This document shows positions 8,423-18,389 of a stretch of 64,000 nucleotides of DNA, one piece after another. The position numbers and the translations under genes are program-made. Positions within the stretch are counted from its first letter, which is position 1, and the number at the start of each line of letters is the position of its first letter. The stretch lies in assembly GCA_964353175.1 (NCBI GenBank), contig CAYGUX010000014.1, positions 8,503-72,502 on the forward strand, written 5' to 3'. Source of the stretch: JAIYCX01 sp964353175 (GTDB lineage: Bacteria > Bdellovibrionota_C > UBA2361 > SZUA-149 > DAOLCO01). The notes below the pieces were generated by a model. That model saw only the letters and a list, made by a program, of their open reading frames with translations, ran no database searches and was not told the DNA's origin.

Positions 8423-10813
8423 ATGGAAAGAAGAAGACAGAGACAAGCTAAGAGGAAAGAAACTCGCAGGCAAAACCCTATCTCTGAGAGAAGAAGAAAG
8501 ACGGAAGAGCGTGCTCCAGTAGCGTCTTCTACAGGAAACAAACGAGGACTATTTTTAAGCATCTTTAGACTCCTATTTTTTTTGGGATTGTTCGGTCTGA
8601 TTGCTCTTTTTATTTCATCACTGATTTTAAAAGATGAAATTCAAGGTCTCTTAGCAAGAAAGATCACAGAATCCTCTTCAGTAATTCTATCAAGGCCATT
8701 CCCCATAAGCACAGATACAGATCTCAAGTTAGCTAGAGTACCAAGCCGTCTTCAAAGACTTCAGTATAATCAAGTTCGCAACAGGCCTACTCAAGCGGGA
8801 GAATTTTCATTGTCCGACAACCAATTCTCTATATACCTAAGGAAAACACAAATACAATCAGACACCTATCAGCAGGAAATGCTCTATACTGCTAACATTT
8901 CGCCCTCTGGAAAAATATCCGATATCAGTGAATCATTAACCAAAAATAATATTAGCACGATCTGGCTAGAGCCTGAGATTTTATCTGTATTGGGAAACTC
9001 CTCAGAAAAGGCTGCAACAAGAAGGCAACTTAGTGATTTTGGAGACAACTTAAAAGAAGCTATCTTAGCCATTGAGGACGAACACTTCTACTACCACTAT
9101 GGAATAAACCCCTTAGCCATCATTCGGGCCTTTGTAGTAAACTTAAAAGCCGGCAGCTTCGTTCAAGGTGGGTCAACCATAACTCAACAGTTAGCAAAAA
9201 ATCTCCTATTTTCATCAGAGAGAAGCATACTTAGAAAAGTAAAAGAAGCTATCGCTGCGGTGTTAATAGAAACTACATATTCTAAAGATCAAATCCTTGA
9301 GATGTACATGAATGAAATATTTCTTGGTCAAGAGGGGAATTTTGCTATTCATGGATTCGCAGAAGCTGGAAAGTCTTTTTTTGGACACACAGTAAATCAA
9401 CTTACGCTTTCCGAAAGCGCAATGCTTGCAGGAATGATTAAAGCTCCAAGCAGCTACTCTCCAAGAAGGCATTTAAAAAAGGCTCTTGCTAGAAGAGATA
9501 TAGTTTTAGACAGAATGCTAGAACTATCTAAGATAACCAAGGAGGAACAAATAGAGGCTATTAAAGAAGTGCCCGCAGTAGTACCAGCTACTAGAACTCG
9601 ACGTATTGCACCATATTTCGTCGATTATCTTCAAAGAGAAATCGCTGGCTTACTTGAGGAAAACGCTCTAAGTGAAAACTCCCTAAAAGTAGTCTCGGGA
9701 ATGGACCTAGAATATCAAATATGTGCTGAGAAAGCGGTAGAATCAGGCCTAGAGAATTTAACTAAAAGCTATTCTTGGATTAAGAAATCCAAAGAACCAA
9801 TTCAAGCCTCACTGATATCAGTTATACCATCAAGCGGAGAAATCAGAGCATGGATTGGAGGTAGGGACTTTGGTCAAAGCCAATTCGATAGAGTCTCCTT
9901 AGCTAAAAGACAACCTGGCTCAACCTTCAAACCATTTGTTTACCTCACCGCCCTAGATCCCAACTTAAACTCATACCGCACCGCAAGGACTACTAGCATC
10001 CTGATTGACGAACCAGTCTCAATTAAAGTTCCCGGTGGATATTGGGAACCTAAAAACTATGAAGACGAATATCTTGGAGAAGTAAGACTGAGACAAGCCC
10101 TAGCCAAATCAATGAACATACCGACCGTAAGACTGGCTGAGAAAATAGGTATTGACCACGTAGCAAGGACAGGAGAGTTATTTGGATTCGGCTCAAACCT
10201 TCCACGAGTTCCCTCTCTAGCCCTGGGTGCTGGAGAAGTAACTCCACTTGAATTAGCCCAAGCCTACTCAATCCTTGGAAATGGAGGAGTAAAAAGAGTC
10301 TTAAGACCATTCTTCTATATTCTAAACTCAGCAAATTCAGAAGTTATATATAAAAGGCCCGTAGAGGAGACTAGGGTAGTTGATGAAGGACCTGTATATG
10401 TACTGACAGACATACTTAGAACAGTAATTGAGAACGGAACTGGCAGGATTGTAAGAAGCATGGGGATAGAAGGTCCTGTTGCTGGGAAAACAGGTACTAC
10501 CAATGATGCTAGAGATTCTTGGTTCGTCGGTTATACCCCACGAATATTAAGTGTTGTGTGGGTAGGTTTTGATTCCAATAAAGAATTGAAACTAACGGGA
10601 GCTAAAGCCGCTGCTCCTATCTGGGCTGAGTACATGAAATGTATTCAACCACTTGAACCAAAACTAGACTTCATGCCACCAGCTTCAGTTAAATTCAGAT
10701 CCCTCGATAAATATTCAGCACTCCTCATGACTCCCAACTGCCCCCCTGAGAATGCGATAACAGAAGTATTTTTTGAAGGAACTGAGCCTGTGACTGACTG
10801 CAACTTACATTAA
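8423..10813 (+). CDS. mrcB: Class A penicillin-binding protein, PBP1b type
   Basis: A bifunctional peptidoglycan synthase of 796 residues. It has a basic cytoplasmic N-terminus (1-42), one membrane anchor (about 43-70), a UB2H-like region (about 95-185), a glycosyltransferase (GT51) domain with EDEHFYYHYG (catalytic E218) and GGSTITQQLAKN (249-260), then a transpeptidase with the nucleophile in QPGSTFKP (S500), SMN (AKSMNIPTV) and KTGT (VAGKTGTTND). All catalytic motifs are intact. UB2H-like spacing and the total size favour PBP1b over PBP1a. It is monocistronic, divergent from ruvA and convergent with the GT39 gene. The weak AGCCA/TGGCT hairpin after the stop could be a shared terminator. 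Confidence 0.93.
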   Translation: MERRRQRQAKRKETRRQNPISERRRKTEERAPVASSTGNKRGLFLSIFRLLFFLGLFGLIALFISSLILKDEIQGLLARKITESSSVILSRPFPISTDTDLKLARVPSRLQRLQYNQVRNRPTQAGEFSLSDNQFSIYLRKTQIQSDTYQQEMLYTANISPSGKISDISESLTKNNISTIWLEPEILSVLGNSSEKAATRRQLSDFGDNLKEAILAIEDEHFYYHYGINPLAIIRAFVVNLKAGSFVQGGSTITQQLAKNLLFSSERSILRKVKEAIAAVLIETTYSKDQILEMYMNEIFLGQEGNFAIHGFAEAGKSFFGHTVNQLTLSESAMLAGMIKAPSSYSPRRHLKKALARRDIVLDRMLELSKITKEEQIEAIKEVPAVVPATRTRRIAPYFVDYLQREIAGLLEENALSENSLKVVSGMDLEYQICAEKAVESGLENLTKSYSWIKKSKEPIQASLISVIPSSGEIRAWIGGRDFGQSQFDRVSLAKRQPGSTFKPFVYLTALDPNLNSYRTARTTSILIDEPVSIKVPGGYWEPKNYEDEYLGEVRLRQALAKSMNIPTVRLAEKIGIDHVARTGELFGFGSNLPRVPSLALGAGEVTPLELAQAYSILGNGGVKRVLRPFFYILNSANSEVIYKRPVEETRVVDEGPVYVLTDILRTVIENGTGRIVRSMGIEGPVAGKTGTTNDARDSWFVGYTPRILSVVWVGFDSNKELKLTGAKAAAPIWAEYMKCIQPLEPKLDFMPPASVKFRSLDKYSALLMTPNCPPENAITEVFFEGTEPVTDCNLH

Positions 10814-10849
10814 TATCAAAAACAAGCCATTTTAAATAATTGGCTCAAT

Positions 10850-12583
10850 CTAATTAAGTTCGGAATCAGCCCTAATAGATATTTTGATTAAAGCCAACTT
10901 AGTATCTCTATTCGCAAGTTTCTCTGAACTTACTAAAAGCAACTCATATGGATTTTCTACAAACTCCAAAAGATCCTCCTCGGATACAAATAAATAAACA
11001 TCCTTACAGATTTTTGTGTTGCACATATTGAGCCCAGAAAGATCAGCAAGAACCGGCGCTGGCCTATCCAAATAAAAAGCAGGAGCATAATATTCATTCT
11101 TATATTGAAAAACATCAGTTCCACCAGCTAAAATTTTAGACCCATAAGGTGGTAAGAGTGCAACTGCCCGATGCATAAAATTCTCAGGGCTTTCAATTGC
11201 CATTATCCTTGAGGCAATTAAAACTTGAGTTGAAAAGAACAGCAGAACAAAGGTTAAAGATAATTCGATTACAGCATCCTCAACTCTAGCATTACCTAAT
11301 TTAAAAAATGCTCTAGTAAAATGTCTAAACGCGAATATCAAAACGACAAGATAGACCAAAAGGACATGACTCTCCAATACAGAAATTAGGTCAAATACCT
11401 TAGATAAGCAGGCACTACCACTCGAATTACAATTTAGAAAGGGTACAAGCAATATACAAAGAACGGCCACGATTAAAACAGTCATAACCGATTTCAATAT
11501 AAAGTTTAAAAAAACTTCATACTTAGGAATCCATTTATCTAACACTAACTTTCGACTTTCTACGATACAAACAGACACAAGATACGACATCGCAGGAAGA
11601 GCAGGTAGAAAGTACACAGACCTCTTACTTACACTAATCATCACTGCAACAATAAATAAAGATAGCCAAGATAAACTCAATACCAATAGTTTATCTGAAC
11701 CAACATCTCCAGCCCTCCTCAAAGCCTTAAAACCACTAACTACTCGCGGTAGGAACAAACACCATGGGATAGTCGCGAGCAGTAGATAGATAAAAGTAAA
11801 ATAAAATGGTTTTTCATGCCCTCTTTCATCCCCTTGAGCCTTAACTACTCTATACGCATTCTCTTTTAGTAATTGTACTTCTAAAAATCTATCCCCACCA
11901 ACCTTGTAGGCTAGAAAATACCAAATAGACGACAAACCAAGCGCCACTAAGAATATAAGGAATCCCTTACTTAAGGTTTTAATATCAGGTCGATCCCGCT
12001 TAGCTATAAGATATAACAGCAGCACTCCCACAGGAAGGATTAAACCAAATGGCCCTTTAGCTAATACAGATAATACGAGAAACGCTAAAGCACCGAAACC
12101 AGTTAGAACTCGTGATCCTACTCCAAGGTAAAACGAAAAAATAAAATACACCGCGGAAGCAAAAACTCCAGCAAATAATGGATCAACCCTTGCTTGAGTA
12201 CTATACCTCATCACTTCTAAAGAACTAGCTAACACCAAGGCTGTTAATAAACCTAAGATATGACCAGCATGAACACTGAAAAATAAATATGTACCAATGA
12301 TTAATAAAGCCGTCCCAATAGCTGAGCCTGTTCGAATCTCCATGGGACCAACATTACCAGTTATCTGAGAAGCGCCATAAGCTACCCAATGAAACAAAGG
12401 GGGCTTAGAAGGAATCTCTTCTCCATGACGCAAGGGCAAAACAAAGCTCTCTCCCCAATCCAAAGCCCTTACAACTAGACCTTCTCTACCCTCACCCCGC
12501 GTGATGACGGGCGTAACAGACGAGAGAAAAAGAAAAATAAATACAATAACTGGAAAACAAAAATAAACGTACTTTCTATTCAC
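10850..12583 (-). CDS. GT39/ArnT-like membrane glycosyltransferase
   Basis: A 577-residue integral-membrane transferase of the dolichyl-phosphate-mannose-type (PMT/ArnT) superfamily, which moves a sugar from a polyprenyl-phosphate donor onto lipid A, a glycan or protein on the periplasmic side. It starts with one membrane helix, followed by an extracytoplasmic loop with TRGEGREGLVVRALDWGE and IPSKPPLFHW, the conserved first loop of this family. About ten more hydrophobic segments follow, then a periplasmic C-terminal domain from about residue 430. It lies 16 bases downstream of the flippase gene, suggesting one operon for cell-surface glycan modification. Substrate cannot be read from sequence. 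Confidence 0.85.
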   Translation of the reverse strand: MNRKYVYFCFPVIVFIFLFLSSVTPVITRGEGREGLVVRALDWGESFVLPLRHGEEIPSKPPLFHWVAYGASQITGNVGPMEIRTGSAIGTALLIIGTYLFFSVHAGHILGLLTALVLASSLEVMRYSTQARVDPLFAGVFASAVYFIFSFYLGVGSRVLTGFGALAFLVLSVLAKGPFGLILPVGVLLLYLIAKRDRPDIKTLSKGFLIFLVALGLSSIWYFLAYKVGGDRFLEVQLLKENAYRVVKAQGDERGHEKPFYFTFIYLLLATIPWCLFLPRVVSGFKALRRAGDVGSDKLLVLSLSWLSLFIVAVMISVSKRSVYFLPALPAMSYLVSVCIVESRKLVLDKWIPKYEVFLNFILKSVMTVLIVAVLCILLVPFLNCNSSGSACLSKVFDLISVLESHVLLVYLVVLIFAFRHFTRAFFKLGNARVEDAVIELSLTFVLLFFSTQVLIASRIMAIESPENFMHRAVALLPPYGSKILAGGTDVFQYKNEYYAPAFYLDRPAPVLADLSGLNMCNTKICKDVYLFVSEEDLLEFVENPYELLLVSSEKLANRDTKLALIKISIRADSELN

Positions 12584-12599
12584 AACTCACATCCTTTCC

Positions 12600-14066
12600 T
12601 TATAAGAAATAATCAACTTGATCCTCTCCTCGAACAATAGACTTAATATAAGCAGTATATCTCGCACCAAAGGTTAAAAAATACCCGACATAAATAAGCA
12701 CGCAAGTTACCACTATTAGACCTAAAGATAAAAAGTTTAGCTGAGATCCAGCATCCATAAGATAATTCCTCGCAAATAGGATACAGGCAGAAATACTTAA
12801 AGTTGCTACCAATGGATGCAGAAAGGTGTTGAGATACCTGAAGAGTCCGATTTGAATCTCCCTGTTGGTAATAATTATATATGTTCCAGTAAACACAGGG
12901 TAAACAAAGACCCAAGGCAAGGCGAGTAAGTCCAATTGGCCATATTGTGAGGTGTACCAAAATGCAAAAACTAAAGCCGGGGTTAAACATGTATTAAAGG
13001 CCATATTCCATAGAGGCTTACCTCTTGCAAAGTGAACAAGACTATTTGGAGAAGAAATGGCCATTATTAATTGTCCGATTAACAAAAGCTTAAAAGAAGG
13101 AATAGCTGGAGCCCACTTCTCTCCAATCACTAATACAATTAAATCTCCTGCTAACAGATAACCACAAATATAAATAGGGAAAGTGATAAGAGCAATTAAC
13201 GATATAAAACACAAATAGATCTTTCTAAATTCTTCCGGCTCATCCTTTACCTTCGAGAGAGTTGGATACAAGACACCTTGAATCAAAGTCACAATCTTCT
13301 CAACGGGTATAGCTGCAAGCTGAAGGGCTACTGCATAAAACCCTAAACGTTCTGCACCAAGCACCCCACCACCAAAGAATCTATCCGCCTTAGTATAGAC
13401 GTAATATAGGCTACTAGAGAGCACTACTGGCAAGCCAAATTGAAGAAAGGGGACTATCTCCTTAAATGAAAAGTGAAAAATCGGTCTAAACTTAGACCTA
13501 TAGAAATAAGCAATTAGGCTTAAAAATTCACGAAAGATATAAGACCCAATTAAAGTCCAAGCCCCAGCTCCAAGGTAAGCAAGAGCAACACTAAATAGAA
13601 CACTTGCTGTGGTAACAAGGGTTTCAATAACCCCCAGCTCCTTGAACCTTAATTGTTTTTGAAGTCTTGAGCGAGGAACGATACTCAATGATCCGAATAT
13701 AAACAAAAGTCCTACAGACCTTGTTAAAGGACCAATTCTGGGTTCACTAAAATAACTTGCTGTAATTGGCGCCAGAATCAAACACGACAAGGACAACAAC
13801 AAACCCCATAAAGCCATGCACCAAAAAGCAGAAACCTCCTCCTTAAGATTTACATCCTTCTTGTTTACAAGAGCAGTCCCAACCCCAAACTCCACAAAAA
13901 AAGTTATATACCCAGTGAATACCGTGGCCATCTCCATGACACCATAATCTTCACTTGTTAAAAGACGAGTGACGATTATGGTTCCGGACCAAGAGAGTAC
14001 TTGGCTTAAAAGTTTATAAATCCCAAGCCATGAGGCTCCTCTAAGGGCATGGGTTAAATCGCTCAT
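12600..14066 (-). CDS. Polysaccharide flippase (Wzx/MATE-like)
   Basis: A 488-residue polytopic protein with 12-14 hydrophobic segments, of the MVF/MATE-type polysaccharide exporters that flip lipid-linked oligosaccharides across the inner membrane. The N-terminus ALRGASWLGIYKLLSQVLSW and VTRLLTSEDYGVMEMATVF is the typical opening of WzxC-like flippases. It is divergent from the secreted protein at 14239, with which it shares an intergenic promoter region, and is followed by the GT39 gene. It probably serves the glycan made by the nearby glycosyltransferases. Confidence 0.88.
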   Translation of the reverse strand: MSDLTHALRGASWLGIYKLLSQVLSWSGTIIVTRLLTSEDYGVMEMATVFTGYITFFVEFGVGTALVNKKDVNLKEEVSAFWCMALWGLLLSLSCLILAPITASYFSEPRIGPLTRSVGLLFIFGSLSIVPRSRLQKQLRFKELGVIETLVTTASVLFSVALAYLGAGAWTLIGSYIFREFLSLIAYFYRSKFRPIFHFSFKEIVPFLQFGLPVVLSSSLYYVYTKADRFFGGGVLGAERLGFYAVALQLAAIPVEKIVTLIQGVLYPTLSKVKDEPEEFRKIYLCFISLIALITFPIYICGYLLAGDLIVLVIGEKWAPAIPSFKLLLIGQLIMAISSPNSLVHFARGKPLWNMAFNTCLTPALVFAFWYTSQYGQLDLLALPWVFVYPVFTGTYIIITNREIQIGLFRYLNTFLHPLVATLSISACILFARNYLMDAGSQLNFLSLGLIVVTCVLIYVGYFLTFGARYTAYIKSIVRGEDQVDYFL

Positions 14067-14164
14067 AATAAGGTATAAATTAAAAAGGCTAAATAATCAT
14101 GAGAAACATACAAGATTATAGCTACTTGCACCACGCGAGAATTACTCAACCTTGCAAATATCTC

Positions 14165-14193
14165 TTAATTATTATAGGGACTTGTGATATAAT
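14165..14193 (+). promoter_or_regulatory. Predicted promoter for the secreted MopE-motif protein
   Basis: -35 TTAATT (14165-14170), 17-base spacer, consensus -10 TATAAT (14188-14193) preceded by TGA, an extended -10. Transcription would start near 14200, about 40 bases before the ATG at 14239, and could run on into the two glycosyltransferase genes. Confidence 0.6.
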
Positions 14194-14238
14194 GTCTATG
14201 GTTCTCTAATTTACGACAAACCCCTAAATAGGTAGCAA

Positions 14239-15918
14239 ATGATTTACCGCATCTCCCTCTCCCTTAATTTACTCTTTTTTTCATCTTTATTTTTAAACCT
14301 CCCAATAACAATAAATAGTGCTCTAGCTGAGAATCAACTCAGGCCATTAAAAATAGACACAAATTCATGCACTCCAAAAGAGGAAATTTGTGGAAGTGGG
14401 ATGGATGAGGATTGTGATGGAGTTGATCTAAAATGCCCTGGGGATGACGGAGACAGAGATGGCTTCCCAGCCTCTGAAGATTGTGACGATGGCGATAAAT
14501 TTGTTTACCCAGGAATCTCAGTATCATGTAAGGCCGCTTGTGGAGATGGAGTAAAAACATGTAACGCTGGCGGATATACAACTTGTACATGCACCCCACT
14601 TTGTGAAAAGTTATTAGGCGGAAGATGTTTTTATATCGATCCTATCAAAGGGAATGATAACAATAGTGGTAGCTTTAGCTCTCCACTTAAAACACTTAAA
14701 AGGTTATCTTCATACTACATTACGCCACCACCTGCCAACAAAATAGACTTAGTGCCTGGAGACACAATCTACCTAAAATCAGGTATATATGATCAGGCTT
14801 ATCAATTTGGAGAAAAAAAGGTTCTTCTATACTTACTTTCGATCGAAGGAACATCATCTGCACCCATTACTTTTAAATCCTATCCTGGTCACACTCCATT
14901 ACTTAAACTTCCTGGAGATACGCATGCAATATCCTTAATAGGAAGCTCATGGATTAATCTTCAAGGTCTCACTATTGATAATTCACTTTTAGACGGTATT
15001 TGGATAGCAGATGGACATAATTTCGATCTAGGTAATTTAACTATTAGAAATACAGATGGAGTTGACAATAACAACCTCTCTGGACTTAAATTAACTAAAG
15101 TATCAAACCTTCATTTACATCACTCAATCCTACACGATAATTATGACCGAACTAATGCCGATACGAATGGCAATAAAACTGAGAACAGTCGGAATATGGT
15201 TATCTTTGGGGGGGGGGACATAAAAATAACTTACTCTAACATGTTTCATAGTCAGGATACTTCAGCCCAAAAAACGGGGACCTGCTTATCCTACAAGCAC
15301 GGCCCCTCCTCACTAGATTCTACATTCGAAGTTGGATACAATATATTTTCCAACTGCTATGCTAGCGCTATAGGAACTGCTGGACATGGAGGACATTTTC
15401 ACCATAATTTATTCATAAATAATGATGTTGCGATATATATGCACGTTTATGGGCAACCAGAACCTCCATTTATGGGGGAGAACTTAATGGAATTTAATAC
15501 TGCCATTAACACTCCTTTCCTTAGTGCCCAATTCAGCGAAGCTTATGCGGCTGAAGGCACCATAGGTGCCAATACTTCTAGAAATAATATTGCCTACGAT
15601 AAAACTTCCTACAGCCCATTTCTAGGTATGTACACAATCGATCCCTACGGAAAAGACTCGTTAATGAATGAAGTTAAATCTGTACCCTATCTACTTTCAA
15701 ATAATAATTGTTTTTTCAATCCGAATGAATCTATTAGTTTCGCTTACTACTCTAGCTCTAACGGACCGAATTCTTCAGGTGGAAGTGTCAACAATCTAAA
15801 CGAGTGGAAAGAGTTAGGATTTGACTTACAATCACTAGAAACTAATCCACAACTTAGCCCAAATACTTTTCTACCTATAAATTCTTCCTGCACTAATAAG
15901 GGCATTTACGCTGAATAA
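14239..15918 (+). CDS. Secreted MopE-motif, parallel beta-helix-like protein
   Basis: 559 residues. A signal peptide (about 1-30) ends at SALA/EN. A Cys/Asp-rich module follows (about 48-90): CGSGMDEDCDGVD and DRDGFPASEDCDDGD, the calcium/metal-binding motif described in MopE-type proteins. A second Cys cluster (96-130) leads into a long region typical of right-handed parallel beta-helices / pectin-lyase folds, opening FYIDPIKGNDNNSGSFSSPL and containing repeated INLQGLTIDNS, LHLHHSILHDN and YNIFSNCYASAIG rungs. Probably exported to the surface, acting on or binding polysaccharide; no catalytic residues can be assigned. It heads a plus-strand run with two GT4 genes. A run of ten G sits inside the frame (15208-15217). 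Confidence 0.75.
   Translation: MIYRISLSLNLLFFSSLFLNLPITINSALAENQLRPLKIDTNSCTPKEEICGSGMDEDCDGVDLKCPGDDGDRDGFPASEDCDDGDKFVYPGISVSCKAACGDGVKTCNAGGYTTCTCTPLCEKLLGGRCFYIDPIKGNDNNSGSFSSPLKTLKRLSSYYITPPPANKIDLVPGDTIYLKSGIYDQAYQFGEKKVLLYLLSIEGTSSAPITFKSYPGHTPLLKLPGDTHAISLIGSSWINLQGLTIDNSLLDGIWIADGHNFDLGNLTIRNTDGVDNNNLSGLKLTKVSNLHLHHSILHDNYDRTNADTNGNKTENSRNMVIFGGGDIKITYSNMFHSQDTSAQKTGTCLSYKHGPSSLDSTFEVGYNIFSNCYASAIGTAGHGGHFHHNLFINNDVAIYMHVYGQPEPPFMGENLMEFNTAINTPFLSAQFSEAYAAEGTIGANTSRNNIAYDKTSYSPFLGMYTIDPYGKDSLMNEVKSVPYLLSNNNCFFNPNESISFAYYSSSNGPNSSGGSVNNLNEWKELGFDLQSLETNPQLSPNTFLPINSSCTNKGIYAE
15208..15217 (+). repeat. Ten-G homopolymer inside a coding sequence
   Basis: TTT is followed by ten consecutive G, encoding Gly-Gly-Gly and the first base of Asp. 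As sequenced the frame is intact. Such tracts are prone to slipped-strand changes, and any length change other than a multiple of three would truncate the last ~230 residues of this surface protein. Confidence 0.9.
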
Positions 15919-15951
15919 ATTTTTTAACTTACTCACTTAAATACTGCCAAC

Positions 15952-17133
15952 ATGAATATAGGTATCATTTATCAGGGGGGTGAGTTCCCTCCTGCAGAAA
16001 GAATTGAAAAAGAAGCCAAATCACTCTCCAGAGCGGGTCATAATGTTTTTCTATTATGCAACAACTATGGAAAGTTTAAAAACCATAATGAGAAAGTAGG
16101 TGATATAGAAGTTATAAGAATTAAACCAACTCTACCGTCCTACACACTAAATAAAATTTTAAAGTTCCCAATATTCTTAAATCCTATTTGGATCATTCAA
16201 ATTATACTATTTGCTAAAAAACATCGCATCAATGCCTTTCATAATATTGATATTCCCTTAGGATTGGCCGTAATTGCCGTTGGTAAAATACTTAAAATTC
16301 CCGTAGTATTTGATATGTGGGAACCATACCCAGAGTGTCTAGAAGCTTGGGGAAAAGAAAAATGGACGTCATACATTTTTAAAAATCACCATCTAGCCTA
16401 CTTGGTAGAATCTATAACACTTAGATTGGTGGACAGAATCATTACAGTAGTTGATGAAAAGAAAAATGCTTTGATTGCTAAAAACATAAATAAAGACATC
16501 ATTACCATAGTTACCAATGCGGTTGACCTCGAAACATTTGTCCCAAATACAACGTTGAACGTCACTAATCACCTATCTCCTCCTCTAATTCTTTATGTAG
16601 GAGGTATAAATAGAGAAAGAGGATTAGAGGACATTGTGCGTGCTTGTGCCCTTTGCAAGAGCAAAAACCTCGTTTTCAATTGCATCATAGGAGGAGACGG
16701 AGTAGACAGAACTCGACTCATCTCCATTGCGGAAGAACTAAACATCCTAGATATAATATCTTTTCCAGGATGGATATCATTTTCGGAGGTACCAGACTAC
16801 ATTGAAAGAAGCACTCTGTGTCTAGTTCCTCACATCAGAAATGCAATGATCGAACAAACAATTCCGAATAAACTATTTCAATACATGTCACTATCTAAAC
16901 CCGTATTAGTATCTGATGCCAAGCCACTTGCTAGAATTATCAGGGAATGCAACGCTGGGTATGTCTTCCAATCAGGAAACCCAAAATCGGCTGCTCAAAT
17001 GATTTCAGAAGTAATTTCAAATATTGAAGAAGCTAAGGAGAAAGGTCAGAATGGACGAAAAGCTATTATAGAGAAGTATAACTGGACCATGGAATCCGAA
17101 AAATTAATAAGAATTTATAGCACATTAATATAG
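15952..17133 (+). CDS. Group 4 (GT-B) glycosyltransferase
   Basis: A 393-residue retaining glycosyltransferase. The N-terminal domain begins MNIGIIYQGGEFPPAERIEKE, an acceptor-side Rossmann fold. The C-terminal GT1/GT4 domain has ILYVGGINRERGLEDIVRAC, the GGDG donor loop and NKLFQYMSLSKPVLVSDAKP, where family members carry the E(x7)E-type element. It acts at the cytoplasmic face on a nucleotide-sugar donor. It lies 33 bases after the secreted protein and abuts the next transferase, so these form one operon, probably building a capsular or O-chain glycan. Confidence 0.88.
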   Translation: MNIGIIYQGGEFPPAERIEKEAKSLSRAGHNVFLLCNNYGKFKNHNEKVGDIEVIRIKPTLPSYTLNKILKFPIFLNPIWIIQIILFAKKHRINAFHNIDIPLGLAVIAVGKILKIPVVFDMWEPYPECLEAWGKEKWTSYIFKNHHLAYLVESITLRLVDRIITVVDEKKNALIAKNINKDIITIVTNAVDLETFVPNTTLNVTNHLSPPLILYVGGINRERGLEDIVRACALCKSKNLVFNCIIGGDGVDRTRLISIAEELNILDIISFPGWISFSEVPDYIERSTLCLVPHIRNAMIEQTIPNKLFQYMSLSKPVLVSDAKPLARIIRECNAGYVFQSGNPKSAAQMISEVISNIEEAKEKGQNGRKAIIEKYNWTMESEKLIRIYSTLI

Positions 17134-18294
17134 ATGAAACGACTCCTTTATCTCTCCGCAAGTCCGATTCCTCCTAGCACTGACTCTAGTCTTAGTAAAT
17201 TTAATGCCCTTTCTAGCTTCCTAGAAGGAGACATCCTAGAATGTGTTTGGTGGAAGTCCAAAAAGGATTACGAAAAATATTATAATACACCCTATGGCTC
17301 TCCCTTTATGACTGGCAACTTTGAATCTCATTTTCTATTTTTAGAAGCCTATCCATCGTGGTTACGATTCACGGCTAAAGTTTTCTACTACATTAGAATG
17401 GGATTAAAACTACATAAGAACAAAGGAAAGTATGATATTATCATGTCATATGGTAGTAACTCCACTGGAATTTCTGCATGCGTACTCAAGTTACTAACCG
17501 GTTCAAAGACTATAATTGAAATACCTGGAGTACCTGAAGACGGATCTCTCCTTGACAACCCGAAACCTATATTCTTAGATAAGCTAAGACTTGTCGCATA
17601 CAATCTCATTCTAAAAGCAGTGCTACGCATAACTGATCACGTCAAACTACTTTACGATGATCAGTTAAGGAAATATGACCCTAACAAAAACCTAAAAACG
17701 AGTGTCTTTCATGACTTTGTACCTACTGACATAATTGCTAGTCAAGAAACAAGTGCAGGTAGATACTTCTTATTTTTGGGATACCCTTGGTACAGAAAAG
17801 GGGTTGACATATTAATAGAAGCTTTTAATATTGCGTCTAAATCTAACCCTTACATTACTTTAAAAATTGCTGGCTGGATTCCAGACCTGCATAATTTACA
17901 AAAACATATTAACGCAAACCCTAAGATTGAAATACTTGGACCTATTCAGACTCAAGAAGCACATAAACTGATCGCTAATTGTCTCGCATTAGTCCTACCG
18001 TCCAGAAGTGAAGCAATGGGTCGGGTCCTCCTAGAAGCTATGGCCGCCAAAAAACCAATTATAGGCTCTAGTGTAAATGGCATACCAACATATATCAAAC
18101 ACCGAGTAAATGGACTACTTTTTGAGTCAGAGAATATCGCAGAACTCTCAGCTCATATCATTGAGTTATCACACAATCCTGATCTAGCAATAAAACTTGG
18201 CCAAAATGGTCATTGCTTACTCTCCAAAGAATTTGATGAAAAAGCATATGTTCGAAAATCAATGGAAATGATTGATAAAGTTTTAGCCTCATAA
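17134..18294 (+). CDS. Group 4 (GT-B) glycosyltransferase
   Basis: A 386-residue transferase whose ATG immediately follows the stop codon of the preceding GT4 gene. Its C-terminal domain carries FLFLGYPWYRKGVDILIEAF, LPSRSEAMGRVLLEAMAAKKP (the GT4 nucleotide-sugar E(x7)E site) and GSSVNGIPTYI. The N-terminal part (about 1-190) is less conserved and should bind the acceptor. Direct coupling to its neighbour suggests consecutive steps in one glycan. Donor and acceptor are unknown. The ~95 bases to the next gene hold no evident terminator. Confidence 0.87.
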   Translation: MKRLLYLSASPIPPSTDSSLSKFNALSSFLEGDILECVWWKSKKDYEKYYNTPYGSPFMTGNFESHFLFLEAYPSWLRFTAKVFYYIRMGLKLHKNKGKYDIIMSYGSNSTGISACVLKLLTGSKTIIEIPGVPEDGSLLDNPKPIFLDKLRLVAYNLILKAVLRITDHVKLLYDDQLRKYDPNKNLKTSVFHDFVPTDIIASQETSAGRYFLFLGYPWYRKGVDILIEAFNIASKSNPYITLKIAGWIPDLHNLQKHINANPKIEILGPIQTQEAHKLIANCLALVLPSRSEAMGRVLLEAMAAKKPIIGSSVNGIPTYIKHRVNGLLFESENIAELSAHIIELSHNPDLAIKLGQNGHCLLSKEFDEKAYVRKSMEMIDKVLAS

Positions 18295-18389
18295 CAGCAA
18301 CAAACTCTTCTACTTACATTAAAGAATAACAATACATTAAACTATCCACCATCAATTCAAATCGGTAAAAAAATAATACCTCTAAATAC

